NCBI GenBank assembly: GCA_016617855.1
Contig: JAECUM010004331.1
Location: 1 to 64,000, forward strand
Direction of reading: 5' to 3'
Length of the DNA: 64,000 nt
Source: Megalonaias nervosa
Lineage: Eukaryota > Mollusca > Bivalvia > Unionida > Unionidae
This document shows positions 25,671-37,134 of this stretch, piece by piece. The translations under genes and the position numbers were made by a program. The notes below the pieces were generated by a model. The model was given only the letters and a program-made list of their open reading frames with translations, was not told the DNA's origin and did no database searches. The first letter of the stretch is position 1; each line of letters opens with the position of its first letter.

Positions 25671-28194
25671 GTGAGACCCCGCAATAGCACTGTCTGTTAT
25701 AACAGAAATTCAGATATAACAAGACCATGGCATGGCTCCTGAAATTTCATATACCTGTATTTTTCTTGGACACGAAAAAGTTTATTCTGGGATCATGCTG
25801 GACTTTGCAAATGTTGCAAACTGAGATTTTTTTTCCTTATTGGCAACAAAAATATATCATCTGGCAATTTTGTTTGGCAACATTGTTGCATGTTTGAACT
25901 TGCATCTTGGGTTTGGAGTGGAGAAACTCAGAGGCACCATGAAAGGAAGCAACAAACTTGATTTTTTAAAATGTACTGGAATATATTGTTTCATAAACCA
26001 ATTCTCTGTTCATATTAACAAACCATCTTAACAGTGAATTGTTATTTCTTCTGCCTATGCTGACATATGGTCTGAGTACTGTATGCTTTGATACACTTCA
26101 ATAGTCATGCTTGCTACACTTGACCAACCTTTGAAGGTAGGAACAGTAACTACAACTGACCAAATGAGGCTAATTCCTTTTTTTTATGTACTCAGAAAAA
26201 AGTTTTGTTGAAACTTCAAAGAAAATTTATTTACCTCTGAAGCAAAGATCATACTGTATAAATATTAAGCAAATGAAAATAAGAAAGACTCCATCAAGGT
26301 TCTACAATTATTTGATGTTGCCACTGTAATAGGAAAATGGGCATTTGTTTGGTCCTCAAAAACTGTCTTTTAGCAGTGACTTCATTTACACATGCACTCT
26401 TCTTCAAAGAAAGACAACTACAATCTTCAAAGAAAACAAATAACTTTTCATCTGTTATGTATATTTAATCTATATTGTTGGTTAGATACTTTTTTTAATT
26501 CATTTTTTTAATTTCTTTATATGCTATTGATAATGTTACACTGTCTGTTGAACCTGACCTTATCCAAAATCAAGTTCATTTTCTGCTTGATGTGAATCAT
26601 TGATTTTGGTTTTGTAGTAAATATGTTCATTTCAATCTGAGTCTAGAACTCTGGAATCTCCTATGAATTGCCAGGTCTACCTGTTGTTTACTACACATTT
26701 TGTGTTATAATTTTAGTAATAAGTTTCTAATTATAACTAACATTTATTTTGTAAACATTAATAAGTTTCTAAAATGTTATTTTCAATTAGGTAATATTTT
26801 TTTTTATTTAGGAAATGTTAATTGCGACCTTAGATCAAGTAGAGGACTATATAATCTTGTTACTGAAAGGATTATTCATTCATGCTTTAAGATCTAGCAG
26901 AATCAGTTTGTAATACTGTTGTGACCAGAAGTTCATTTGGACTGGAATTTATTTCTTCAAATTATTCAAGTGATTTTTCTCTGGAAATACAGAGTGCTAA
27001 TAAAAAAAACAGTATTCTTTGACAGAGATATTCACTGGGATTTGTAGTGAATTCGAACTTGGAACAATATTACTGTGGTTCAACAAACGACTGTTGGTAA
27101 AACACAATACAGGTCACCACCAGCACATCAACACCTGCAGCATTGGATTTATTTTGGATTTCCACTAGTTTATTCAGAACTGTGATTATTAGAACATATG
27201 TCTGTAATTCTCTGATTATTTGAGATTTAAATTCACAATACCGCAAGTTCCTTTTTATTACATTTTCATTTTGTATTCTAAGGAAATAAATTATTTGTTG
27301 AAGTTTACAAAACTTGTTGCTTTTCACTCTTTCTGTTACTTATTTTAAGAGCACTGAGTTATAATATATCAAAGGAAGTCAGCACCAAACTTAAATAACA
27401 CAATAGAATCTGATGGATTGTTGCATTTTCCGAAGTGACTGGAGTATGTTTATTGTGCTGTGAAAGTTTCCTGTTTGCAGAAAAAAAGTTGATGCTTACA
27501 ACTGCTACCAATGACGGCATAAATGCAAATTAAATTTCCAATCTTTTGAAACCACAGATATATGACCATCAAGTTAACTGAAGATGGGGTATATCACAAA
27601 GATGTTTGTTAAGCTTTTTAATTTGTTCACATTTTCAGTTTCCTATGAATAGCCTCATTCCTGGGTAGCCACAGGAAGATAATAGCCGTGTCCAGCTGAC
27701 CTAAATCTAGGCCAACTTAAGTACACATACATATAGCATGTAAATATCTATAGCCGTGTGCTACTGGTGACAATAACATAGTGAATTGTTTAGTGTTAAT
27801 TGGATATAGATCAAAAGAGGACTGCCATTTATTTTTTTATGTGCTATTTGTTTTTTCTAATGGGATGTGACTGATACATGAATTTTATAACATGTGATCT
27901 ATACCTGAATTTATGGATTTTTCATATACATGTACAGTACTAAACGGATTATAGACTGTATTATACAAATGCAAGCTGTCAATATACAAGTCTATTTCAG
28001 ACTAATTTGACTTCATTTAATCAAAAGTATGTATTTTTGTGCCCACTTTTATTACAGCCCTGCTTCCAGGCCATTTATTTTGGGTACATGCATCATTTTC
28101 TTCAGCTAAATGACTTTTGTTGGTTATAACATGGTTCGGTGTACAACACGGGTTCAATGGACCCCGATCACTGTGTTACTGCGGGGTCACACTG
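25671..28194 (-). mobile_element. Tigger/pogo-type non-autonomous transposon, copy 2
   Basis: The right end reads CGGGGTCACACTG followed by TA (28195-28196). The left end GTGAGACCCCGCAATAGCAC matches the reverse complement of the right end of the copy at 37135-39153 but has lost its first few bases. An internal match (25806-26031 versus 38623-38823 reversed) confirms that the two copies are in opposite orientation. It is inserted in a LINE reverse transcriptase and in turn carries an LTR at 26703-27366. No transposase motif was recognised. Confidence 0.85.
26703..27366 (-). mobile_element. Solo LTR-like element, family B, decayed copy
   Basis: Its reverse complement aligns along its length with 32932-33694. 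Shared landmarks are CTTAAA(A)TAAGTAACAGAA near the start, GAAATAAATTATTTGTTGAA-type text read in reverse, and the CCTCTAC.TGA.CTA/AGGTC.CAATTA block near the end. The ends are worn and no target duplication is visible, so limits are approximate. The LTR identity is inferred from the TG...CA ends of the better copy. Confidence 0.6.
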
Positions 28195-28196
28195 TA

Positions 28197-28440
28197 GTAA
28201 TGGACCTAGCACTGAGCCTTGTGGGACTCCATATATTTACCTGTTCCAGGTTCAGACAGAACATCATTCATATAAGCATGTTGTATTCTCTCACTCAATT
28301 AAAAAGTATAAATTTAATTGTGCTATCATCATGTTGGTAAATTTTCAGTTTGCTCAAAAGGATTTCATCATCCACATCTCAAACGCTTTCCAGAAATCTA
28401 TTAAGTACAGGTCCTATCATTCTATTTTAATCAAGTACTT
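28197..28440 (-). pseudogene. LINE reverse transcriptase, 5' part
   Basis: Just beyond the Tigger-like element the minus strand reads YGVPQGSVLGPL, the hallmark box that directly precedes the segment found at 25640-25670. Further upstream DFWKAFE corresponds to the conserved D...AFD box. The transposon therefore entered between the two halves of the fingers/palm coding region. Stops and shifts interrupt the rest. Confidence 0.8.
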
Positions 28441-28627
28441 GAAGCCATCATTATGGATGGATGGACAGATGGACATGCAGATGCCATGTCCCCCCAATCT
28501 TCGCAAACAGACTGGGGAACAAACCAAATCTTAATGCATTTTTAGAATTGTTGGTCTTCACTGTCATACAAAGAAAATAAAGATTACTTTATGATGACCA
28601 ATTATAATCTAATATCATTGATGTTAC

Positions 28628-28728
28628 CTGAGGCAATGCATTCTTAGTCCTGGAGTATCGAAGGTATTCTGCCTTGTCCACAGGTTTTGCCAGTACAACT
28701 TCAATCTTGGAACCTTCCAATATAGCTC
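28628..28728 (-). CDS. A1CF/RBM46/RBM47-family protein, exon encoding the end of RRM3
   Basis: A 101-nt exon. The acceptor is TTTTTTTCTAG at 28729 and up; the donor is CAG|GTAAC at 28627 and down. With the last base of the upstream exon it encodes Gly, then AILEGSKIEVVLAKPVDKAE and YLRYSRTKNALPQ, ending in phase 0. The IEV.LAKPVDK block is the last strand of the third RRM in A1CF and RBM47. Family members bind AU-rich RNA and act in mRNA editing (A1CF, RBM47) or germline mRNA control (RBM46). Which paralogue type this is cannot be decided from RRM3 alone. Further 3' exons were not found down to position 1. Confidence 0.88.
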
Positions 28729-28769
28729 CTAGAAAAAAATACAACAGCATAACAGCAGTTTAAGCAAGA

Positions 28770-29707
28770 TGTTACGTGACTAGGCTCGTACAAAATAACA
28801 AAGAAAAGGAGTGAAGCCAACAAGCTTTGTAAATTTAACAAAATGATTTATTTCCCGAGAAAACAAGGTAAAAAAAATGAAAAAGGACTTACGGTTTGTG
28901 AATATAATCCAAAATTTAATCCTAAAATTTAAAAATATAAGTCCTATCACTAAAAAGTTCTAATTGAATCCAAGTTCGAATCTCGATGAAGTTCCAAGAT
29001 GAAAGGCTATGACGTTCTCTATAACCAGTTTTGTGCTGATGTGTCAACAGGTCCTTGTTGAGTCACCAAGAATATAATTCCGGCTTCAGAATTCCGAATA
29101 ATTTTTAGTAAATGTCTTTGTCCAAGAATTTTGAAGAAGAAGAGTATTTTCCAGGGTGAATAAATTATTTTAAATAAAAAAAAAATACTCAGTTCAAATG
29201 GCAACAACAGGAATACCTTTCAGCCTCAAGGTATTATTTACAACTGACTCAGAAACACTGAAATCTCAGTATTAAACCCAACTAAGAACGCAATTTCAGA
29301 CCTGTGTGATTGGTCACGTGGCCACTTACTTCGAACAGCACAGTAAAATAATATGGCAATTAGCACGTAGGCTACTATAGCCTTAGCTAAGAATCAATCA
29401 TTCCCACACTGGAAATTAATTTAAAAATAAAACGTCATTTATTCAGACTAACACATAGGCGAAGTATGACCTTGAATACGACCAATGATTTTCACTCAGT
29501 GTTTACCAAATTCTGAACCAAGGCCAGCTAACAATACAATGAAGCAATACTTTTGCGTTCTAATCAGGCTAAAAGAACTGAACTGAATTTACTGGGAAAA
29601 ATGTCAAATCCAGTAAAAAAATCATCATTATAATAAAATGTAATGAAACGAAAATAAAATAAAAAGAAATTTAAAACTAACACACAAATAATTACATAAA
29701 CGTAACA
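28770..29707. mobile_element. Solo LTR, family A, with 4-bp target duplication
   Basis: The element runs from TGTTACGTG to CGTAACA (TG...CA ends with short inverted repeats, as in retrotransposon LTRs). It is bordered by AAGA on both sides (28766-28769 and 29708-29711). Its 938 bp align with the 927-bp copy at 51469-52395. No internal gag-pol sequence is next to it, so it is a recombined solo LTR. It lies in the intron between the two host exons. Confidence 0.9.
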
Positions 29708-29711
29708 AAGA

Positions 29712-31304
29712 GTACTGCAAGCAGCGCACAATATGCCAATCTTATGACATTTTCCCTACTAATGATCTTGACCTCGGAGCTGCAGATATGGCTAATGAAT
29801 TCAATGATAAAGTTGCATCAAAATATCTGCAAAAAATAAGAGATAGCCTGGATATGGAGACGGGCCACTGACCTATATTACCCTTGTTGTGAACTTGACC
29901 TTAAAGCATGAGGTATGATTGAATACACTTGATATTGTCCCGTCAAGATAATAACAAGCTAGATATTTATTAAAATTTCTTTACTTGTTACAAAGCAATA
30001 CCCATACATGGGCAGAGGTCACCAGTTAATATTTACCTTATCTTGAGGCAAGGGGCATAAATATGATATTTGTTACTCTCAATTTATAATATATAACTAG
30101 TTAAAGTTGTTAAAGTTAACCATTTTCACTGGTTCAAAAATTGTTTTCTGGACAAGTATACAAGTCACAGAAATACATTTTCCTATGCTGTTACCTTGAA
30201 ATATAACTTGCTAAAGAGTTAATAAAATAGCTTCAGTGAGGGGTGGAGAAACTGTACCCTGGCCAATGATACAAGTCACAGAAATGGGAAGTAGGTGTGG
30301 GGGACCAATTTTAATCATGTAATAGTCACCTGTTGCAACAGCAACAAGTAAACATTACATCACTGCAACTGGTTTTACCCCATCACCACCCAAAACTAAC
30401 TTTTAATGTTAGTAAAATGTGACCTGTTGCTATGTTGCAGCTGAATTCGCCAGTCTGGTTGGTGAGAGGCATATGATCCCAGAACCAGTGAAGGAGAAAT
30501 AAAAAAAAAGGATTACTCACTCTCAAAGTATAAGACAGTACTATTACTGGATAGTATCTGCATGGGTCACTTTATTAGCTACATCAATCTGCCCCAAAGA
30601 AAATTTGCTTTGCTTTGGTAAGCCAAAGAGTAAAGGTAAAAGGTAATGGACATCACCAAAATACAGCTATCAGCACATCCCTCTGAGACAAATGAGTTTG
30701 ACTGAACATCCTGTGGAAGTGGAGAAGTTCCACTGATAAAGCCATGAAAAAGGATAATGTACGCCTATAATTTATTTTCACCACTGCATCCAGCAAAATA
30801 TATGGGGAACTGGCAACAGAAATTCTTCCTCCAGTAGCTTCAGGGAGGCTGCCCAAAAGAGATCAGTCTACGAGGCTATGGTTACTATTGACCTAGCCCT
30901 TTTTTTAATAAAGCTTCCAGTGTTTTAACTGGAAGATGAACCCATGTCACCATGGAAATACCCACATGTGCCACTTTGGCATCCAAAGGAGGAGGTTTAA
31001 AATGGCAAGAAGGAGCACCAATCCTAAAGCTAGCTGCAGAGAACATGGGTCTCAACATAAAAGGGAGGTAGGGTGGAGAAGACAGACAAACCACCACTTA
31101 CACCATCTGGAAAAGTGCTGGCCCTTACTACCTTATTAAACCTTTGGGGAAAGCTTCTTAATTGTAGCCAAGTGAGGAGCAGAAAGAGATCTGGCTGAGA
31201 GTTAGCCCAAAGTTTCTCCAAGCTGTAAAGGATTTTAGTGCCACTGGAGCCTGAAGGCTTGGGGCACAGTTCATTGGGCAAAATCAAAAGACTATATCTC
31301 TTAG
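29712..31304. other. Intronic sequence, unassigned
   Basis: Part of the large host intron. ORFs in the GC-richer stretch 30640-31300 (both strands, up to 85 codons) match nothing I recognise. Confidence 0.5.
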
Positions 31305-31306
31305 TA

Positions 31307-32570
31307 CAGTAGTCCCCCTCTTGAACAGCCCTCCTGACCAGCAGCCACCCGCTTCTTACAGCCAGACTCCCTTGGCACCGACGAGTTTGTGTTCAAAAGT
31401 ACCCCTCAAGAATGGCCACCTCTCTAACGCGACCAGCAGCCAGCATATTAGTACAAAAATGTAAAATGTTCCCCTCACAAGCGGCCACTTTTTATTTCAA
31501 ATGTGTCCAGAACCAATAATTAATTCATATCGTGTTGTAAGGTAAGTAATCAGATTATCTCTACCATTGATACATGTCTCCCAACGTCAGGTTTCCGTTA
31601 CTGAAAGAAGTGTTGACTGAAGTACATGTAACACTAAGATTATATTATATCATTATCTATAAAAGCTGACATTTACAGGAAATGGGCTCAACAATGTTAT
31701 GATTGAGTTTTGGGCTTTACATATCTGTCAAGTTCTTCTCTTTGATGATTACAACTGGACGTAATTGTCAAGATCATAACATAGTCAGCACAGACTAAAA
31801 ATTGATTTTGTGTATTAACATTAACACAGAGAAATTAACCTTGAACAAAACAGGGTACCAGACAAAGACCGAAACATCACGTGACAACACATTTATCGCT
31901 TCCTTTACAAAGAAGGCATTTCGTCCACTCAGCAAAAGTTTCGTCTGTGTAATTAAATCACATACAGTTAGCAACATCCGAATAAATCATTACCAAACAT
32001 TAACATGTCATGTAAATGGAGATGTACTATTTTAGAAGAAAGTCGGTTATTCTACTTAACGACATTGGGTGGGGTGGGGAGGGGGGGACTTGCTGAACAA
32101 TTTTATGTAGAAAAGATTTGAATAAAACAATTTTATGTTGAAAAGACTCGAATAAACAAAGTCATAACCAATAAGGAGATTATTCAGCAGCAGTGGGAAA
32201 ATGGAGCAAATGGCAAGAGAATTATGTATGTACCAAGATTTAAATGACGTTTTTTGAATGGTTTTGCAATGTGCATGACAACAATACCTGCTCGCATATC
32301 AAGCTTACATCAACAATAAGAACTATTAATGTATATTCAGTTAAAATAAGTCTATTATTATGACAAGAAGAACCTTTTAATAATTAATGTTACTTTTTAA
32401 TGAAGATATTAAATGAAGATATTAAATGCTTTGAAGTATGTAACTTTCTTACTACATACATTACAGATACTTCTCACAAAATAATTTAGTCCCCCTCTGG
32501 AAAGGCCACCCGTCTTATAAGGCCACTTTCTTGGTGCAGAAGAGGTGGCCATATAAGAGGGGAACCACTG
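31307..32570. mobile_element. Tigger/pogo-type non-autonomous transposon (CCCCTC ends), copy 1
   Basis: Ends CAGTAGTCCCCCTCTTGAAC and, reverse complemented, CAGTGGTTCCCCTCTTATAT, flanked by TA on both sides (31305-31306 and 32571-32572). The subterminal GGCCACC/GGCCACTTT words repeat in inverted order. A second copy lies at 61195-62544. No transposase remnant was recognised in 1.26 kb. Confidence 0.87.
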
Positions 32571-32572
32571 TA

Positions 32573-32931
32573 CTATGCTATTTTGACAGATAGGAGGAAG
32601 CAGGGAACTAAAGAGAAGGGGTGCCACCTTGGTCTGTTCTGCATCAAATTCATGCAAACTGATGAGGGCAGAAAGCACATTTTTCATCCATCTCCCACTC
32701 CTAGGAGGCAGAACTATGCAACCTAATGTTCCTCTGTTGTTGGGGAGACTTGAGGGTAAACAGGAGCCTGGACCAGTAACTACTGACGTGAAGCCAACAG
32801 ACTGTCCCTAGTAGCAGACTCAGCTGGTGGGCGAGAGCAACTCTCTACCTTCCTAGGGTGTGTTGTGGAAGGAGGTCTGTCCCCCTGTCTATCCCTGTAC
32901 CATACTGGCTCCAACAACTGGTGACCAGTAC
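32573..32931. other. Intronic sequence between two elements
   Basis: GC-richer than its surroundings, with a TGGCTCCAACAACTGGTGAC segment directly before the LTR at 32932. It could be a piece of an LTR element interior, but no coding motif supports that. Confidence 0.4.
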
Positions 32932-33694
32932 TGTCACAACTCTATGGTCTTAAATAAAGTAACAGAAAGAGTGAAACCAAAAATTATTTTAAAATTCAAC
33001 AAATAATTTATTTCCCTAAAATAGAGAGTGAAAATGTTTTTAGAAAATAACTTGGTATTGCCATTTAAATCCCAAATAATCCTAGAATTTCAAACACGAG
33101 TCATCAAGAATAAAGTTCAGAATAATCTTTAGTGGTATCCCAAAATAAATCCAATGGTGAAAGTGTTGATCTGCCTGTGATGGTCTGAATAGTCATGATG
33201 TGCCGACTGTCTTTTGCTGAATCACAATAATAATATCCAATAATATATCCCAGTTTGAATTTCACTATAAATCCAAGTCTCTATTTCCAAGAATATTATT
33301 TTACATGAGCACTTTGTATTTCCAGTGAATAAATAATTTGAATAAATAAATTCCAGTCCAAATGAAATCGTGGACACAACAGTAAGACTGATTTCTGTTT
33401 CAAATGTTATTTGCAGGAATAAATAATATTTCCCGTAAACAAGATTTTATACTCCTCTACCTGACCTAGGTCACAATTAGCCTATTCTATAAAAATAAAC
33501 CTAAAGAAACTGATGGAAATTTCATTCTAGAAGGTCACAATGTTTACAAGATAAAATCGCAGCTATCCCCTTTACCAGGTGGTTCAATTTCATCACTGAC
33601 AATTGGCCTCAAGGGGTGGGGGTGGGGGGGTGTACAGGGTGTCTATACTTTTGTACTAGCTACTAATTCACATGGATTTAGCTGATTTGTGACA
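32932..33694 (+). mobile_element. Solo LTR-like element, family B
   Basis: Starts TGTCACAAC and ends TTTGTGACA, giving TG...CA ends with an 8-bp inverted terminal repeat. It aligns with the reversed copy at 26703-27366. The flanks (GTAC, ACAA) do not form a duplication, so it may be the product of recombination between copies or may have lost one flank. It lies in the host intron. Confidence 0.65.
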
Positions 33695-33767
33695 ACAATT
33701 TTAAATGCAGATCTAGGCAAGTAACAAAAATAAATGTATGTTTTTCATAGTTTTCTGTACTTCTGGC

Positions 33768-34012
33768 ATGTAATATCTAGATTGCTCTTTTTTATGCTCA
33801 GATTATGATATTTTGCTATGCTTTTTTGGCCATTTATATTAGTAATAATTACGCTTATACCTTTCCTGGGAGTTGGCATGTATGAACCTACAACAAAGCA
33901 GTTCAGGTTCACATTTAATACAATTTCCCTTTGTTGGGCACCCAGGTAACCAATTGTTAAGATCGACAGGTACCTAGTAGAAGTTTCCTAAAATTATGAC
34001 ATCTTTAAACCT
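33768..34012 (+). repeat. Dispersed 240-bp repeat, copy 2
   Basis: Aligns over its whole length with 16020-16250, including TTATATTAGTAATAATTACG, GGCATGTATGAACCTACAAC and the CAATTTCCCTTTG block. Divergence of the two copies is substantial. Confidence 0.75.
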
Positions 34013-34834
34013 AGGTGTCTGATTCATTATTATCAAGGATGCGGGTGCTACTACTCCCATTTGGCATGCTCCACTATCCTTGAAGTGCTGCTTTTACAAC
34101 CATGATTGAGTAGGGAATGATACTTGCTGTGTGTCAAGTATAACTGAGGGTGGTTATCTGATCTTGCAGCACAACTGACACGTGTTCAGTTGCAACCTTT
34201 AACAGATTTCACAAACTGTATAACCAAAGTGTTACAGAGCCCAAGCTCAGTCTCAACATAAGCACCTGCAAATGACACTGAGGACAAGGAAAGAGAGTCA
34301 GACAATATTTACAATGACTAGACCAAGATGATTTACAAGATGACTGATGTAGGATTTCAGAACGTTATCAGACAATGAGGACGAATTCTTGAAGAAATTA
34401 GGTAGAGACACATTGAATACGGTGAATTTAAAAATATGTGACTTTAACTGCTTTTTTGCAAGACGTGGAATTAACATATTACAGGATATTTTGAATCAGA
34501 TCTTTCTGTACTATTTTTATACCTCTAATAACTGAATTCATGAATTTATCATACAAATGATTTAAAATGTCAAGTATTGTGGATTTTAGTGGATTGAATT
34601 AGAACAAATTCAAAGTTTTTCATTTATTTGTGACATATTCCGTTCAATAATACAGGCATAGTTTACACAGTTTTGTTGTTAATTGTTCCATCTTCCTATC
34701 TAACTATCAATCCAGTTGGGCTCTTTATTTTTCTAAAATGCAAGTCTTATTCACTGATGACAACTCACCCCTTCAGACAGATCTGACTTGCAAACTACAT
34801 CAAGACCTGTACACTTCGACCACTGAAAAAATAT

Positions 34835-34945
34835 ACTTTTGCATGCCGTTCATGCCAGCATCAACCTACAACAAAGCAGTTCAAGTCTGTACACATTTAA
34901 TACAATTTCCCTTTAATCAGGTACCTGATCATTAAAATTAGCCTC
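34835..34945 (+). repeat. Dispersed 240-bp repeat, short copy 3
   Basis: Retains CCTACAACAAAGCAGTTCA and the TTTAATACAATTTCCCTTT block of the family, then AGGTACCTGATCATTAAAAT. It is the middle part only. Confidence 0.7.
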
Positions 34946-34949
34946 ATGC

Positions 34950-35831
34950 TATTTACCCCTTCCATACTTAGAACATAAAAAAAATGGAAATTAAACCAAA
35001 AGCTGTCCTACTCGCTCACCTGATGAAAAATGACAGTGTGGAGCCCATGGACATTAGTCTGAAGCAATGTAGTTTTTTTTCCTGAAATGGTCAATATATT
35101 TATGCATATGTTACACAAAACGAAAATATTAATCTTAAAATCTAATGGAAGTTTTGAAAGGGAGTCAAACTGAACCTTTTTTCATTGTGTTTTGACAGTT
35201 TCTGAGCTAAGAACAAAGTTTAAAGATTCTCATGTACAAGAGAGACTTTAGGCCTTATGAAAATAATGGACCCTTCACCCAAATATTTACTGTGATGGAT
35301 GAGCGACATTATCAGAATTGGGGCAGAGGCCAAGCATGTACCAGTATCCACTCAATGTTGTTCAGTGCTACAGACCCTCTCTACCATCCTTGACGATTGT
35401 TCAACTCTGTTTTCAGAGCCAGCATATGTGTTAAGATCATGACTGGATTGACTACACGCAGAGTTTATATAGTCTGGATCACATGATCCAATTTTTAAAT
35501 TTAAATAAGAACAATACTGAAGATGACTGTATTTGGAAAAGCATGTTATTTATACATGATGGGCCTCCATTTCCCACCCCTTCACCTATAACTGCCAGTG
35601 TCCTCAATTTGACAAACCCTAGAACTTGGTTATCAGAAGGGGGAGGGGGCAGAGGTAGAGAAAATATTCAATGACTGACAGTGCAATCCTTGTATAGCAT
35701 TGTACAAGTCGAGTGGATGGGACACAATGACCATATTTCAAACTGCTACTGAAGTATTATGGATCAAACATATGAGGTATCAAATGATCATTGTCTACTA
35801 CCACCAATCAAGCACAAATTGTGCACCTTAC
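34950..35831. other. Intronic sequence, unassigned
   Basis: Lies just downstream (minus sense) of the exon at 35832-36012. Nothing recognised apart from a G-rich stretch at 35638-35650. Confidence 0.5.
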
Positions 35832-36012
35832 CATCCATAGCATTCATAGCCTTGATAGCATCATCTCTGTCATGGAAGTGTATGAAAGCATAATCCTTCA
35901 GCTTCTTCACACGCTCAATTGTGTCATCTTTGCCACAGGCCTTGGAAAATGCTTTTAAGATCGTGTCCTCCGTTGTGCTCAACATCAGGTTCCGCACATA
36001 CAGAATCCTCAC
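35832..36012 (-). CDS. A1CF/RBM46/RBM47-family protein, exon encoding most of RRM3
   Basis: A 181-nt exon in phase 0 with acceptor TTTTGGTCCTAG and donor GATG|GTAAGG. It encodes 60 residues plus the first base of a glycine codon. It begins VRILYVRNLMLSTTEDTI (RNP2 of the RRM) and contains ERVKKLKDYAFIHF (RNP1), followed by the helix with DRDDAIKAMNAMD. The ILYVRNLMLSTTE and RVKK(L/I)(K/R)DYAF wording is specific to the A1CF/RBM46/RBM47 group and differs from hnRNP Q/R. RRM3 contributes to RNA binding in the nucleus and cytoplasm. The exon joins in phase to 28628-28728. Exons for RRM1 and RRM2 should lie at higher coordinates and were not found in the window. Confidence 0.93.
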
Positions 36013-36745
36013 CTAGGACCAAAATAAATTGAGATTCATCTTGAAAAAGTCTTTTCAGAAAAGTGGGGAAGAAAAAAGAATCTGGACAGATGACACATGA
36101 TAGAGTATTTTTTGTCATCAAATATACCTAACAGTATTTGATGTCATAAAATAAATGTTACGTGAAAAATATAAATTTTCTTAGAAATACAGTAATAAAC
36201 AAAACTTAAAGCTTGTGCTTGTGTCATTTATTGGCAACAATAGAGATGACACTGATCACAAGTGAATTCAACCCACAACCATGCTGCCCCAATAACATGT
36301 TGTACTTTGAACTCAAGAGAATTCACCTGCACAAAATGCTGCTGATACCCAAAATAATGATGCATTTTAGTTACTGAACAAATCTGATTGTCAATATATT
36401 ACCTGATATCATAGTGATGAATCTGGGCTACTATACTTGATATCATGTTAATAAATCTGGACTTTCCTGTGATGACTACATTTCAAAGCTGCTTAACAAA
36501 ATGATACACACAAAAATTTTAAAAAACTTAAATGCAACACAAGTACATGTAGGCTAACCTGAGCACAGAAACTGAATTTAGTAATTATATATCACTAAAT
36601 TTGTGTTAAATATATATTTAAACTTATATTCTGAATACCATCATGGAATACTGAGATTATTTTTTATTTCCAGTAATTCTATTTTGTAAGATAATATTAT
36701 GACCAAGTTTATATCAATGATTAGAATGTGGTAATATCAAAACTT
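36013..36745. other. Intronic sequence, unassigned
   Basis: Upstream intron (minus sense) of the RRM exon. No further exon with good splice sites was found. Confidence 0.5.
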
Positions 36746-36746
<1 letters not shown>

Positions 36747-36840
<94 letters not shown>

Positions 36841-36852
36841 CATTATTATTTA
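36747..36852. repeat. (AAT)n-(ATT)n palindromic microsatellite
   Basis: About sixteen AAT units are followed at about 36795 by about fourteen ATT units, making a large self-complementary tract of about 90 bp. It could form a cruciform and is a likely site of length variation. Confidence 0.95.
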
Positions 36853-37134
36853 AACTACTCCATTATTCATCAAGTAAAAGTAAAAGCCTGTGACTGGTGT
36901 ACTTGTTTCTTCTTATCAGATATGTGATGCCTATCCCTGTTATTGTTATTCTGTTCTTGTCAGTTCTTTTCATACTAATAAAAACTTCAGATGTATACAT
37001 CTTGGAGCAACTGTTGTTTAATCATGGGTGGGGGGAAGAGTCCCAAGCAGTTCTGCCTGTATGCTTTAATGGACCAAGCTACTAAATTTCTACTAAATAA
37101 AAACAAAAATATTCGATCAATTAATTAAATACTA

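Noticed and set aside
30653..31287. Minus-strand ORF cluster as a gag-like gene of the family-B LTR element
   Set aside because: No zinc knuckle, protease or RT motif, and a DNA transposon separates it from the LTR.
35788..36012. 74-codon ORF taken as a complete small RRM protein
   Set aside because: The last residues (GKVHNLCLIGGSRQ) are intron read-through; the exon ends at 35832 by splice site and by phase with 28628-28728.
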